From Xanthostigma xanthostigma (Eukaryota; Arthropoda; Insecta; Raphidioptera; Raphidiidae): a DNA stretch of 64,000 nt. The translations under genes were made by a program, and so were the position numbers. This document shows, one piece after another, positions 11,563 through 22,981 of this stretch (the stretch's first letter is position 1; each line of letters starts with the position of its first letter). The notes under the pieces are model-generated. The model saw nothing but the letters and a program-made list of their open reading frames with translations. It did no database searches and was not told the DNA's origin. The stretch is taken from the NCBI GenBank assembly GCA_963575645.1, contig OY754467.1:310001-374000 (forward strand), in the 5' to 3' direction.

Positions 11563-12846
11563 TATAAATAACACTAAAAAAATCCCGGAAGGAATAAAGT
11601 TAAAGCAGATTTCTACAAAGCAAAAACTGTTCAATGCGACATCTCTTTTTGGACGGGAAAGTGCAATTCAATAAGTAATTGAGATCTTCTCAATGTCATT
11701 GCACCATAGGCCATAGATCACAGAACAATAAATAGGTTGTTCTGTGGGCATAGACAGAGAAGGGATCGTTGCACCGTCTCTGGTTGTACGGTTGTACCGT
11801 TGGCCAATGACGTGCAGACTGCAGAGGACGAGGCTTGTGCTTCGCTTCCTTTGTTTTCGTTTCAGCTTCCCTTCCCTTCCAGCAGCTTCCGTTTTGAGTT
11901 GAGTACGTAGCACGGTAGCATAGAGAATGGTACGTAGCTAAGGTGTGTGTTTTGTGGTAGTGTTCTCTGCTAAGTAGATCATTTGGGTGTGATTGTGCTC
12001 AGAGAACATACATGCTTTGGCTATTTTAAAAATCCGGAGAAAATATTCAGTTCCAAAGGTGACTTTTTATTCAGAGCTCCTTTAATAATTAATGGAATAA
12101 TCTTTCTAAAAACATTATTGTAATAACAGCAGACACTGGTCAAATTTTCCATATGCGGAGAACAGCCATTTTGAATTGTGAACGTAAACAATGTCGATTT
12201 CGAGTTTTTTTTTGTAAATTTACTTTTTTAAATCACTGACTCCAGTACGATAATCGATAAATGGTAGCTCTGAAAGATTTAGAGTTTATTTTCCGTAGTA
12301 GAAAATGCTAAATTAGGCGGTCCATCTGAACCCAAAAAATGATTTTCAAAAATAGCTGTTGCCTGCAATCGCACCTAGATATCCAAGCCGTTGAATGGAT
12401 TTTGCTCAAATTTTGCATGCGTGCTCAGGAATGGTACCACGCAGACAAAATCTCAAACTCGATTATAGCTCTAATATGGAAAAAGTAGCCTCTGAAAAAT
12501 CAATAAATATAAATTTGAAAACTGGAAAAGGCTCGGACGATTTTGATTAGATTTTACACATGAATACTCCGATAGTAACGGTTGGAGACGGCACGACTCC
12601 GCATTCAAATCTGTTCAGTATAGCGAATTCAATTCGATTTTCAACCGGCCGGGCCGGTCAAGCGTAGCCTTTGTCGAAAAGCACAGTATCATCTATCGAA
12701 CAGCTAAAAAATATTACCTGATTAGTATTTTTAACCGCCCACAGACAAACTCATGAACTTTTCGTCTTAATCATGTAGTATTATTATTTTTTTTATGTGA
12801 AATAATCAGCCAATACAGTCGTAAAAGGTGACAATAACTGTTCAAG
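11563..12846. other. Spacer, no gene identified
   Basis: About 11690-11960 contains GATCACAGAACA and TTCTGTGGGCAT segments also found near 793-825, suggesting another dispersed repeat. 12000-12700 has no long frame and reads like decayed repeat sequence. An acceptor-like TGAAATAATCAG ends at about 12810, just ahead of the small ORF at 12847. Confidence 0.4.
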
Positions 12847-13089
12847 ATGGAAACAGCAATAATGATATGGGAATCACCGTTGGTGCAAAAAGTCTACAAC
12901 TTCGTGATAAGAGTTGCTGAAGGCATATTATACTTGAGAAGTCAAGTGAATAGAATCACGAGACTGGTCAACCGATTAAGAAACAGGGCAACAGTGTCTA
13001 TTCGGGATAAGATAAATTGCGCATGCGAATTATTTAGCCTTCTGGTGGAGCTCGCCAGCCAGGTTGGTACATTACCTACATTAAATTAA
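12847..13089 (+). CDS. Small helical ORF of unknown function (possible extra perilipin-like exon)
   Basis: An 80-codon open frame starts METAIMIWESPLVQKVYNFV and continues with a heptad-like, Arg/Leu-rich helical stretch (LRSQVNRITRLVNRLRNRA, then IRDKINCACELFSLLVELA). Codon use looks coding-like. It resembles, only in general character, the Arg-rich helix of the last perilipin exon 3.3 kb upstream. CCAGCCAG|GTTGGTAC near 13061 would be a usable donor and an acceptor-like sequence lies about 35 nt upstream, so this may be one exon of a larger gene. The open frame ends exactly where a family C fragment begins. I do not recognise a family. Confidence 0.35.
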   Translation: METAIMIWESPLVQKVYNFVIRVAEGILYLRSQVNRITRLVNRLRNRATVSIRDKINCACELFSLLVELASQVGTLPTLN

Positions 13090-13170
13090 AAAAAATTGGT
13101 TGTCTGTAAAGTCGGTTTACGGACGATAGTTTTACGTGATAACGTATTCCGTAATACATAACCTAAATTT
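13085..13170 (+). mobile_element. Repeat family C, 5' fragment
   Basis: Matches the first ~85 nt of the family C element (AAAAAATTGGTTGTCTGTAA to AATACATAACCTAAA), then stops abruptly. LINE-derived sequence follows. Confidence 0.85.
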
Positions 13171-13244
13171 ATATAATAATTCGAATCTATGATATTGCAT
13201 CTTTCGCTTCAAATTTAGGTAAATTTTATTAAGTAGAATAATAA

Positions 13245-14939
13245 AACACTATAAAAAGTACACTATTATTATTTAACAAATATTTTAGAGAAGTTGTAGA
13301 TGAGGTTAAGGGTGAATTTGACAGTAATTACCAAGTTGTCAATGATGAATTTTTTGAACAAATTAATAGCAAGTCCATATATGTTGAACCCTGCACCTAC
13401 ATCGAAATTATCCAGCTGGTTCAATCTTTTAAAAACAATAAATCCCCTGGTTTTGATGGAATTACGATCAACATTGTTAAAAATATAATTGATTTAATAG
13501 CACCAATCTTAACTGACCTTTTAAGTTTTATAACAGGTAAATTTCCAGCTATTTTAAAAAAAACCATAGTGATTCCTATATACAAGAAAGGCTCGGTAGA
13601 CGATATTAGAAATTATCGACCTATCTCATTGCTATCAATTTTTTCAAAAGTTTTAGAATCAGTTATGAAAAAACGACTTATTACTTTTTTAAATTCAATA
13701 AATTTCTTTAGCAAAAATCAATACGGATTTACCGAAAAACGTAGCACAGAAAACGCATTACTTGAGTTCACAAAACGCTTGTATCATGGAGTAAATTTAA
13801 ATAAAAAAGTTGCATCTCTTTTTATTGATATTTCAAAGGCCTTCAATACATTAGATCACCATATTCTCTTAGATAAAATGCATAGAGCAGGTATTAGAGG
13901 TGTACCTCACGAGTGGTTTACTAGTTATTTAACAGAACGAACGTTACAAGTAAAAGTAGCCAATCATTTCAGCGATGTGTCTGTCCTTAAAAACGGTGTA
14001 CCGCAGGGCTCTGTATTGGGCCCAGTTTTATTCCTGATATATGTCAACAGTCTATGTAACATGAAGTTAAAGGGTATTCTTACAGCATTTGCCGATGATG
14101 TAGCTCTAAGTTATTCAACAGCAAACTGGGATCAAACTCTTTTGGATATGCAACTAGATCTCAATATTCTTAGTAAATGGTTTCACCAGCACCATTTAAA
14201 ACTTAGCGACAAATCAAAATACCTTATATTTGATTTGGGTGAAACTTTAACAAACCATACAAAAATAACGTACCATTCTATTAAATGTGCTGGAAATTGC
14301 TCGAAAACTAACTGTATTCCTTTAGAAAAAGTAAAAAGCTATAAATATTTAGGAATTCATATTGATGCTAAGTTGAACTGGAAAGACCATATCTCCAATT
14401 TGACCAAATCTCTAAGATATGCGCTATTTAAATTTTATTTTTTAAGATCTCGATGTCCCAAAGATATGCTTGTAAACATCTATTATGCAATTGTTCATTC
14501 CAAAATTAGTTACGGATTAGAATGCTGGGGTGGTACCTACTTTAATACTTTTAAATCTGTCAGTATATTACAAAAGAAAATAATTCGTAGTATTCTTTTT
14601 AAAAAATCTTACGAACATAGCCTTCCGTTATTTCAACAACTGCATATAATATTACCAATAAGAAACTTATATGTATATAAAATTGTAACAAAATATTATG
14701 AAAACATTTACAATATCAATATGCATACAAATTATAGCTTAAGAAAAATAAATGTTTGTGTTCCTAGGCCGCATAAGTCAATTTTTAAAAGATTTTTTCT
14801 ATATACGGCTCCAAATATTTTTAATATATTACCAGTGAATCTAAAATTCACAGAAAATAAAAAACAGTTCAGCAAGAAACTTAAGGAATGGTTATTAACG
14901 CATAATTCTATTGAAATGCTATTTTTCACAGTTCAATGA
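13245..14939 (+). mobile_element. 5'-truncated non-LTR retrotransposon (LINE, Jockey/CR1 group), reverse transcriptase
   Basis: A single open frame of about 564 codons runs to a stop at 14939. It encodes a LINE reverse transcriptase: NNKSPGFDG, IPIYKKG and NYRPISLLS (finger and palm motifs), DISKAFNTLDH (RT motif A), GVPQGSVLGPVLFL (motif B) and FADD (motif C catalytic box) near 14093, followed by YKYLGIHID and the C-terminal thumb region. The endonuclease domain and any ORF1 are absent, so the copy is 5'-truncated, as usual for LINEs. No frame-breaking change is seen in the RT part, which suggests recent insertion. A short 3' tail runs to about 15050. Confidence 0.88.
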
Positions 14940-15074
14940 GTATAATCAGCTATGAATCTGTATAAATTATGACTTTAGCCTTAAAACATAAATGTTTGTA
15001 AAAATTATACTAATTTAATTACTCATTTAAAACATCCAAATTCATATGCAGGCCGTACTATTAGTACTTATATT

Positions 15075-15982
15075 ATTAATTGCATGGCCCCCACATTCGA
15101 TTGTGGGCCCTGTAACCAGGATCTGGGTCGGGCCCCCCCTCAACATATGCCTATTTTTCTACCCTTTTACAAATTTTATTTACACTGAAAATAGATTGTA
15201 AGGTATAATTAAGCAATAAAGGAATCAGTTCAATTTTAAAACCAAACTTTATTGATAAAATTTTAAAAAATGACAAAAAAAATCAGTGGGTGGGGCCCGT
15301 GCGTGCTGTTGTATACTAATTAGTATCAATTTTTAACCGACTTCAACAAAAAGGAGGAGGTTCTATGTTCGTCTGTATATATATATATATATTTTTTTAA
15401 TGTATGTTCACCGATTTCGTCAATTATGAACCGATTTTCAAATTTTTTTTTTATTCGAAAGAGTGCACCTCAGAGGTGGTCCCATCGGAACCAAGTCAGG
15501 ATCTGATGGTGGAATCCGGAGAAATCGAGGGAAACTCTCAAATTTCAAAGGCACACATAATGTTTTTTATGTATGTTCACCGATTTTTAGTGTTAGATTG
15601 ACACTAAAAAAAGAAAAATAAAATATTTTTAACAAAAAAATTGAACAGACTTCAAAAAAGGCACTAAAAAGTAAAAAATAATTGCGTATTGAAATGTTTT
15701 GGAGTCGGTGTAGTTCTCGGATAGATTTCATTTTGGCTGACACCGACTCCAAAAGTTTTCAATACGCAATTATTTTTTACTTTTTAGTGCCTTTTTTGAA
15801 GTCTGTTCAATTTTTTTGTTAAAAATATTTTATACTCTAAACTGTTTTTATATTTAAATATTTTGATTTATTTTGATAATAAATCAAATACTTCTTGAAT
15901 AAGAAAACCAGGGCCCCCTCTGAGCCCGGGCCCTGTTACCAGAGTTGCACCAGCCCCACCATTGTGGGGGCCATGATTAATT
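15075..15982. mobile_element. Non-autonomous transposon with GC-rich inverted ends and internal palindrome
   Basis: TTAATTGCATGGCCCCCACA near 15077 is mirrored by TGTGGGGGCCATGATTAATT near 15963, and inner GGGCCCTGTAACCAG / CCCTGTTACCAG segments extend the inverted ends. A T-rich core holds the palindrome at 15618-15833. No coding capacity. Confidence 0.7.
15618..15833. repeat. Long inverted repeat, ~94-bp arms
   Basis: 15618-15711 is complementary to 15740-15833 almost base for base (for example TTGAACAGACTTCAAAAAAG against CTTTTTTGAAGTCTGTTCAA). The arms flank a 28-nt centre and would form a long hairpin. Confidence 0.88.
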
Positions 15983-16156
15983 GTTTACAACGAGCACGCT
16001 CGATCTTTTTTTTTTTGTTCGCGCTACTAATACAGGAATACCTAAAGTAGCGCTGTATTGTCTCTCTGTGTTAAGTGATAATGTTTTTTTTGTTTATTAT
16101 TGTATTTTATGAGACAAATATATTATTTCTATTTCTATTATATAAAAAACAACTAT

Positions 16157-16350
16157 GGCATGTATCTCTTTTGCGCATGCGCCGATTTTCCCCAAAAAAT
16201 TTACAAAAATTTCTAGTAAAAATAGATAGAGTAAAAACCGTTTTAAAAACTATATTATTATTATATAAAACATCATTATAAGAGATATATTCTTTTACGC
16301 ATGCGCCGATGTTCCCCAAAAACAATAGGCCACTTCATATTTGCATATCA
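16157..16350 (+). repeat. Dispersed repeat R
   Basis: TCTTTTGCGCATGCGCCGAT and TTCCCCAAAAA occur twice here (about 16167 and 16290) and once at 55867. In both places the sequence continues into CATATTTGCATA and AAACATCCTCCCAAAATTT. The second block flows directly into the family C copy. Confidence 0.65.
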
Positions 16351-16352
16351 AA

Positions 16353-16960
16353 CATCCTCCCAAAATTTGGTTTCAATCCGCTTATCCTTGGTGTCGGAAT
16401 GATAAGAAATGTCAAAAGTGACGTTTGCAACTGTCAAAGTATTATGTTCTAATAATAATTAGTTATTCCAATAGTTAACTTAGAAGGCGTTGCATTTCAC
16501 AAAATACTAATGTCAAAAAATTGAATTAAACATTAGAAATGCAGCCGTTTTCATGTTAAAACAAGACATACGTTATTTTCTAATTTCCATGTACGGCAAA
16601 CAAAGGCGACCGACCGCGTCGCGCCATGCATTAGACAACATTGCATTTATACAGCTATTTTTCTATATAAATTTGTATAAAATATTTTTCTATATAAATT
16701 TGTATAAAAAAACTGTTTAGGCAAATTCTGTTATACGAAATCTATGTAAAATGTTCTCCTCTTTCGTTTAAGACTGGTTTCAAACCGATCTGATTTAAAT
16801 TGAGCGAGAAATTAGCAAAAAGCACGCACAGGGTCAGGCGGAACGTTACGCGTTACGAACGTTACGTTACAATTTTTCGGGCATGCAGTCGGTGTTTTAT
16901 CAATTTATAAGATTGGTGATTCATCAATTTATAAGACGTTATCACGTCAAAAAAAAACTT
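16353..16960 (+). mobile_element. Repeat family C, copy 3
   Basis: Covers the family from CCTCCCAAAATTTGGTTTC to ACGTTATCACGTCAAAAA but lacks the first ~80 nt. It carries a small internal duplication of TTTTTCTATATAAATTTGTA relative to the copy at 4086. Confidence 0.88.
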
Positions 16961-19900
16961 TAATTGTGACTGACATAAAATCTTCATTGTAGGTAAATTT
17001 ACTTTATCCATCACAATTGCTCAGTCAAACATTAATGTATCTGAGGCCGGTCCAGGCGATTTTAGCTTAGGATCCAATGTTTTTTCGCGTCTCTGAGTGG
17101 TAATTCTCAAGTGACGCCAAAAACAGTTGATGACAGCACATCAGAAGATAACAATTGAGAATTTTCCAACAATTACTGCTAATAATATACTGATTATATA
17201 AGTTATATAATTGTACCAATTATTGAAATGTAATACTCTCATTTATTCTAATAAATTTTTATCATTTCTGACAGTGCTAAATGTTTTTCTGCAAAGGGAG
17301 AAAATGCGATTGATGGTATGAAAAATATACAAAAGCCATAGTATCAAATAATTTAAATATATATTTTAAGTTATTAATATTTTCTTATTTTATATTACAC
17401 TTGCTTATCGACGATGTATGCGAATACAGGGCGGCATTTTTTCTAGAACTACGCTGCGTTCAATTGTTTAACAAACATTGCAGAACTACTGTTTTAAACA
17501 AATGAAGATCTATATTATATAACTATCCGGCGTCCTAGAATTGGTAATCAGATCAAAGAATTATAAACACAAATATATCTTAATCCAGCTAAATGAACCG
17601 TCTGTATTTGCAGGCATCGTATTCTGTTTATTGAAAGAATAAATAAAAAATCAATTTAATAGTCACAAATAGCAATGTTTACCACCTACATATACACAAT
17701 TTAATTAATAACTATAGGTATATGACTAATGAATAGACTGTTTTTTTTTTTTTTTTTTTTATTATTGCGGTAGAAACAAAATATTGAAAACATATAGTAA
17801 AGTTATTAAACAATCTTCGATTTTTTACGATCGTTTTTTGTCAAAAACAAATGACTGAAAATTATTTAAAGAATATTAGCTTATACTCAACAACTCGAAA
17901 ACATCCGCCTTTTTTAATAAAATAAATAACCTATCCTAAACAAAACAAGAATTTAAAATTCGATAATCACAGTCCACTCTACACAATGTTTTCGTTAGTC
18001 ATTGTTAATAAACAAGAAAATTTTGTACAATCAAAAATTTGACAATAGGCCCAAATTATCAGATTAGTTAGTGACTTTAAATAAGTAAAACACCAGCCGG
18101 CACGAATATAATCACATATTACAAACCAAAGCTGCTTTTTTTTGTTTGACTTTATGTGCAATAAGAAAAAATAGAGATCATAAGTATCAAACATGATGAA
18201 AACCCCATTACTTAGTAAAATATGCATTAGATTATTATTTACAAAACAAAATAAAAGCGTATATGGTAAAAAGCATGGAATTATAGGAAGTTAACAGTGA
18301 CACTAAATAACAAAATTATTTCTTCGATTTTGCACCGTTTCTGTACACATACATAAAAATAAACCGTACACGAAATCTCACAGTAACCACTAAAAAACAA
18401 ATCTCGTATAACGAGACATTAACCATTTGATACAAAAAAACCTTTATGAAATTCTTCTAGACAACGATTGTATTATTCATTCAAACATCACCAGATTCTT
18501 TAAAATTAAAATCAACAATTTATAAAAAAGCAGCATTTAAAAATTTGAACGTTCAATTCATTTAAAGATGGTTTCGCGTATTTCATTTTCGGAAAATATT
18601 TTTATTGGCAGTATATTTCGTGTATCTAATATTTGTATCTAATTTACATTTTATTACAAAGTGACAAGTGAACATCAAACGATTGTTCAGAAACAAGTGC
18701 ATTTTATTATTGTAGGATATTTTATTAGATGAAAAGCGAAATAAACAATGAACCTAGAAATGTTACACTTCCACAGGATATTAAATAAATGTTTCTAAAG
18801 AAATTATAGAATTTTAGATCCTACGGAAAGTATGAAAATTAGTAGAATCTATCTAAATGTTTTTGTTTGAATATAAAGCTTGACTTGGTGTCGTTTATCA
18901 AATTATTGAAAAAGGTCAAAAAAAAAAAATGAAGAATCGCAATTCATAACATTTAGTCAATACCCTGTAAAATAAGGTCTCGTCGACATTAAATCAACGT
19001 TAAAATGTATCTTTGAAAATAGGCGATATAAAATAATAACCGTTTCTTAATTCTTTTAACTTCGAAGTCCACATTCACCAATAGACAATAGTTACAGAAA
19101 ATCATTGACGATCGGTTTCGTAAGATCATTAATTATAAATCATTTGACTTAAAATTAATGACAAAATCAATATTATACAGTAATAAGTAATATTTGGCAC
19201 TAAAATGTTAATAGGTTGCTATGGTACAGTTTTAAAAATTGCTGTGACGCAACACGTTTGCGTTGTCACAGAAAACTAAAAAAAAAAGTAGTACCTACTA
19301 AAACTTACATTAATCACTAATTAAAATAAACATCACAATTAAGGTAAAAACAAACGAATGAAAAGCTTTATCAATTTTCATAAAATACTCGCAAAGACGC
19401 CCGCACAGCTGGGTTACTTGTTATTAATTTGCGTTCGAAACGAAAAATAATCTGCTCCGACCGACGATACAATGAAACAAACGAATCGAACAAATGAACG
19501 CGCTATAGAACAAATAACCTGCAACAAGCGCAACGTTTTGTAGTATTCATGGAATTTTGATAAAATGATATGCTGGGATTTAATCTTTGCTGCCTTATCA
19601 GTTACAATGTTTTCTTTCTTTCTAGATAAATTATTTTATATCACTCATTGAAAATATGAAATTTTACACAATTTATAAAAAATCAAATAAATCGTACAAT
19701 TGACTCGAACCTTTGAAATAAAAATGTAAATTATTTGGGATGAGTTAAAGAAAAAAAAAAGACAATCGAGCATATCGGTCACTATTGTAGTTTTTGTTTC
19801 AGTTTCCAGTTCTCGGCTCACCGAGACGGTAGCACTGACAGAATCGTTTGGTAGTGCTACCACGCCTACAGACAAAAAAAAAATTACTATCGAGAGCTTG

Positions 19901-20919
19901 TTTTGAAGTTATTTTAATCGGTAGAAAATCTTACAATTTTCAAGAGCTTACAGCAGCAGGATTACTAATATTTTACAACAATTGGATCCAACATTTATTT
20001 GTATGAAAATAGCATTTTTAATTATAATAAGTTACAATAACGACGAGCACATTGAAATATTCAAATATTCAAATCGAAGTCGCAGATCTGTTTTACAGGA
20101 AGCTTCAAGTGACATTATTACTTTTTTAACTTAATTTGTATCTTTATAATAAAGAGAAAAAAGAATAAAAATACGCATTAGCCTTTATAATAGCACATTA
20201 TAGAATATAGATGCTAGTCTATTACCCGTTTACCAAACTTCCGGAGATTGTGCTATTTTAAATATCATTCCATATAAATACATTTTCTCAAAGTTTACGA
20301 TCAAAGACCATCCTGTACCGTTATTTATCTTCTAATATTACAATAAAAAAACGAGTGGCGACGTCAATAATTAAAAATATGATATGGCGTTTTTGAGGTT
20401 CGACCGCACCGACTTGTTACAACTCATTGATCAAAAAAGCGTCGATTGATATATTATATAATACAACAAAGACATATAATATGTCAATTAGCTACTCCAC
20501 TTCGTATTGCACGACTACGCAAGTCATCTCAATTAAGAAGCTGCACTTGAAACAATCAACAGATGTGTGTTTTTTTATTTCGCGTTTCTTTTGCGTGACC
20601 CGTGGAAATTTCTGTATTAATCTCTGCAATCTATTTTGAACTACATATTATGAAACAGTGAATAGTTTCTTTTTTTAATTTTTGTTTTTCTCGCTGTTAT
20701 CGCTTGTAGTGAGACGACCGTGCGTTCGCTGAAAGCTTAAAAATGTCTGCCAATGTAAAACCGTACGGTTGATTTTAATTCGTAGTTTTGATCGAATTAA
20801 CGCGGTTTTGTCTCTTAAATTATTATTTTTCAGCGGCAGCAAAATAATTCAAATAAGAAGAAAGAAAACGTCAATAAAAAAATACGAACCGTTCGCGGCA
20901 ATATTTTAAAATTAACATT
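16961..20919. other. AT-rich spacer and DCUN1D3 3' flank
   Basis: Nearly 4 kb without a credible coding frame or repeat shared with the rest of the window. A run of 18 T lies at about 17743-17760. For DCUN1D3 (minus), TTTATT at 20574-20579 reads as AATAAA on its strand and is the nearest good poly(A) signal, implying a 3' UTR of at least ~340 nt. A longer 3' UTR is possible, which could explain the lack of insertions. Confidence 0.4.
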
Positions 20920-22025
20920 TTAATCGTCAACTTTAATTATATTCTTATCGGCACAATCTTTATCTTTTGAAATATTCTGATTCATTTGATCGTTTTCATA
21001 TTCGACGAAATCGTCGAAAAGACTCGGCCACGCTTCGGTGTCGTCGTAGCTGCTAAGATCTTCGCCGACGGCTTCCGAAAAATTCAGAAACATATTCCAC
21101 GTGTCCCTGGGAATGCCCCTGACGAGAGGATGCGCTTCGAGGAAGGTCAGCCATCTCTGCAATATCGGCGGCTCTTTGAGCGAGAAAACTAATTTCCACA
21201 AGCAGACGGCCATGTCCGACGGTAAGATTCTCTGGCCGGTGACGACGTCCAAGCCGAACCGAAACGTGAATCTATAAAGATCTTTGAATTGTTCGGGGTC
21301 TATTCTAATTTCTTCGACCAGTTCCGGAAGACGCGCTTGTATTGTTTTAATCGAGTCGGCTTTCATCCTTTTCAAGCCTTGTACAAATTCTTCTCTCGTA
21401 AAGCGACACATCTGCTCCGCATTCAATTTCCAAGCCAAGACGAGTACTTTAAATTCGTCCGGCGACACCTGAAGATCGATGCAAAGTCTTTCGATTCCGT
21501 CCGCCAAGATGGTGTCTTCGGACGGGTCTTTGTAAACGTCGAACAGCGCGTTTAGTTTCGTGTCGGAAGGTTGTTTTGAGTCCGTCTGACCCATGGCGGC
21601 GGACGTAGAGCGCGAAGACGGCTTGCGTTGACCGAACGTGCGAGACGATCGTTCGTTGTTTCGAGCTACACTTCCGAAATTGTCGCTGCCGATCAGAGTT
21701 GAAGAAGGGGTCAGAACTGCGGTCGGCCCGGCCGATTTGGCAACAGAATGGTGATACGTCGTATTGCCATTGCTTTGGGCATCGTATATCGTATTTGAAT
21801 TGTTTAGCGGCGTTGGCACATAAGTCGATGACGGATTATATAAATTCTCTAATTCAGGCATGTCTGCAAAACGAGGCGCCAGCGTTAAAAACCAGACACA
21901 GGTCGACAGTCGACAATTTAGAACAAATTCGAAACTAGGTACTCACCCTCTTTATCGTTGTCCGTTGTGATGTGAGGTGCACTCGGGGGCGGAGGCACCT
22001 TGAAACAACTGAAGCAATTGCCCAT
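20920..22025 (-). CDS. DCUN1D3: DCUN1D3-like cullin neddylation co-factor
   Basis: Two coding exons, 22025-21947 and 21863-20920, join to give 340 aa. The first 26 codons form a tiny exon beginning MGNCFSCFK, with Gly2 and nearby cysteines as expected for N-myristoylation plus palmitoylation. Human DCUN1D3 likewise starts MGQC and is membrane-anchored this way. A low-complexity Ser/Asn/Thr linker follows, then the PONY/DCN1 domain from about residue 127, including CRFTREEF, FKDLYRFTF, ALWKLVF-like VCLWKLVF, RDTWNMFLNF and EAWPSLFDDFVEYE. The Asp-Ala-Asp (DAD) cullin-binding residues are present in the last two blocks. The protein promotes or sequesters cullin neddylation at membranes. Starting at the internal ATG at 21861 would drop the lipid anchor, so the upstream exon is chosen. 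It is divergent from NRDP1. Confidence 0.94.
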
Positions 22026-22981
22026 TTGAGGGCAGAGGCAGTGCGGCTGAGCCTAAAAGGGCACGACGTGCAAGATGTATCCGATGCATGAAGAGGCTTG
22101 TTGCACTTTTGTTCGCTTTCACACTTGTCAAGTAATATATCCCCTACAGAGTAAAAAATCAAAAAACCCACACAAAGCAATATTGCATGTATATACAAAA
22201 TATCACACAGCAAACACAGCACTGATAGTCGACGATTATTATATTATTAGGTATATAACAGCACAAACGTGATAAAAGAAATATTTTGTCATCATCTAAT
22301 AATGCGTTAGAAATTTATCACAAAACAAAATTATAAAAACACTGGATTTAGCACCATTTATTTTTGTTCTGTCTTTACTGTCCAAGTCTTTTAGAAAACA
22401 AATACTGTTCATTTAATTAACATGAATGTAATGCAAGAATTAAAATTCAATATCATTTTTATCATCCTTTTTAGAGAAATTTATTATTCTTTCACGATTA
22501 TGGTAACATTTTGACGATTTTGACACTAGCATAACAAAATGGTGAAAACATGTTGAAACCGTGGTTGAAAACTTTGAAAAGAAGTCATCACTACGGTATG
22601 ATCCAGAATCGATGAAGATCGAGGAACGGGAAGCATGTATCAGCATAATTCAGTCGTTAATGAATTTTCTATCAAATTTAAAATAAATCTAATTGTTCAA
22701 GACCTGAAGACATTAAAGTTTTTTATTCATCTCTTATTCAAAAATGTTTAGTTTGATAAGTGGACAAAAGATGTCATCTGAGAGATTTTCTGATGTCAAA
22801 AAAATTAAAAAACAAAACAATCGCAAGGTTGGACATCGATGCAACCCAGAGAACCCATGGATGCAACCTGACTTGAACTTTATTGCAGACTGCATTTGTA
22901 AATGACAAAATAAATTAATGTTATGATGTTTGCGTATTTGCGTCGTTGATTTGAAAGGGATGTGAATTAATTTTGAAAAAA
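22026..22981. promoter_or_regulatory. Shared upstream region of DCUN1D3 and NRDP1
   Basis: A 956-bp interval between the start codons of two divergent genes. It holds both 5' UTRs and presumably both promoters. No TATA box, CpG-rich core or known repeat was recognised, and no coding frame fits a conserved protein. Confidence 0.5.

Noticed and set aside
13300-13488. Separate small ORF before the LINE frame
   Set aside because: It is an alternative frame over the upstream part of the reverse transcriptase; the true frame is open from about 13245 and contains NNKSPGFDG.
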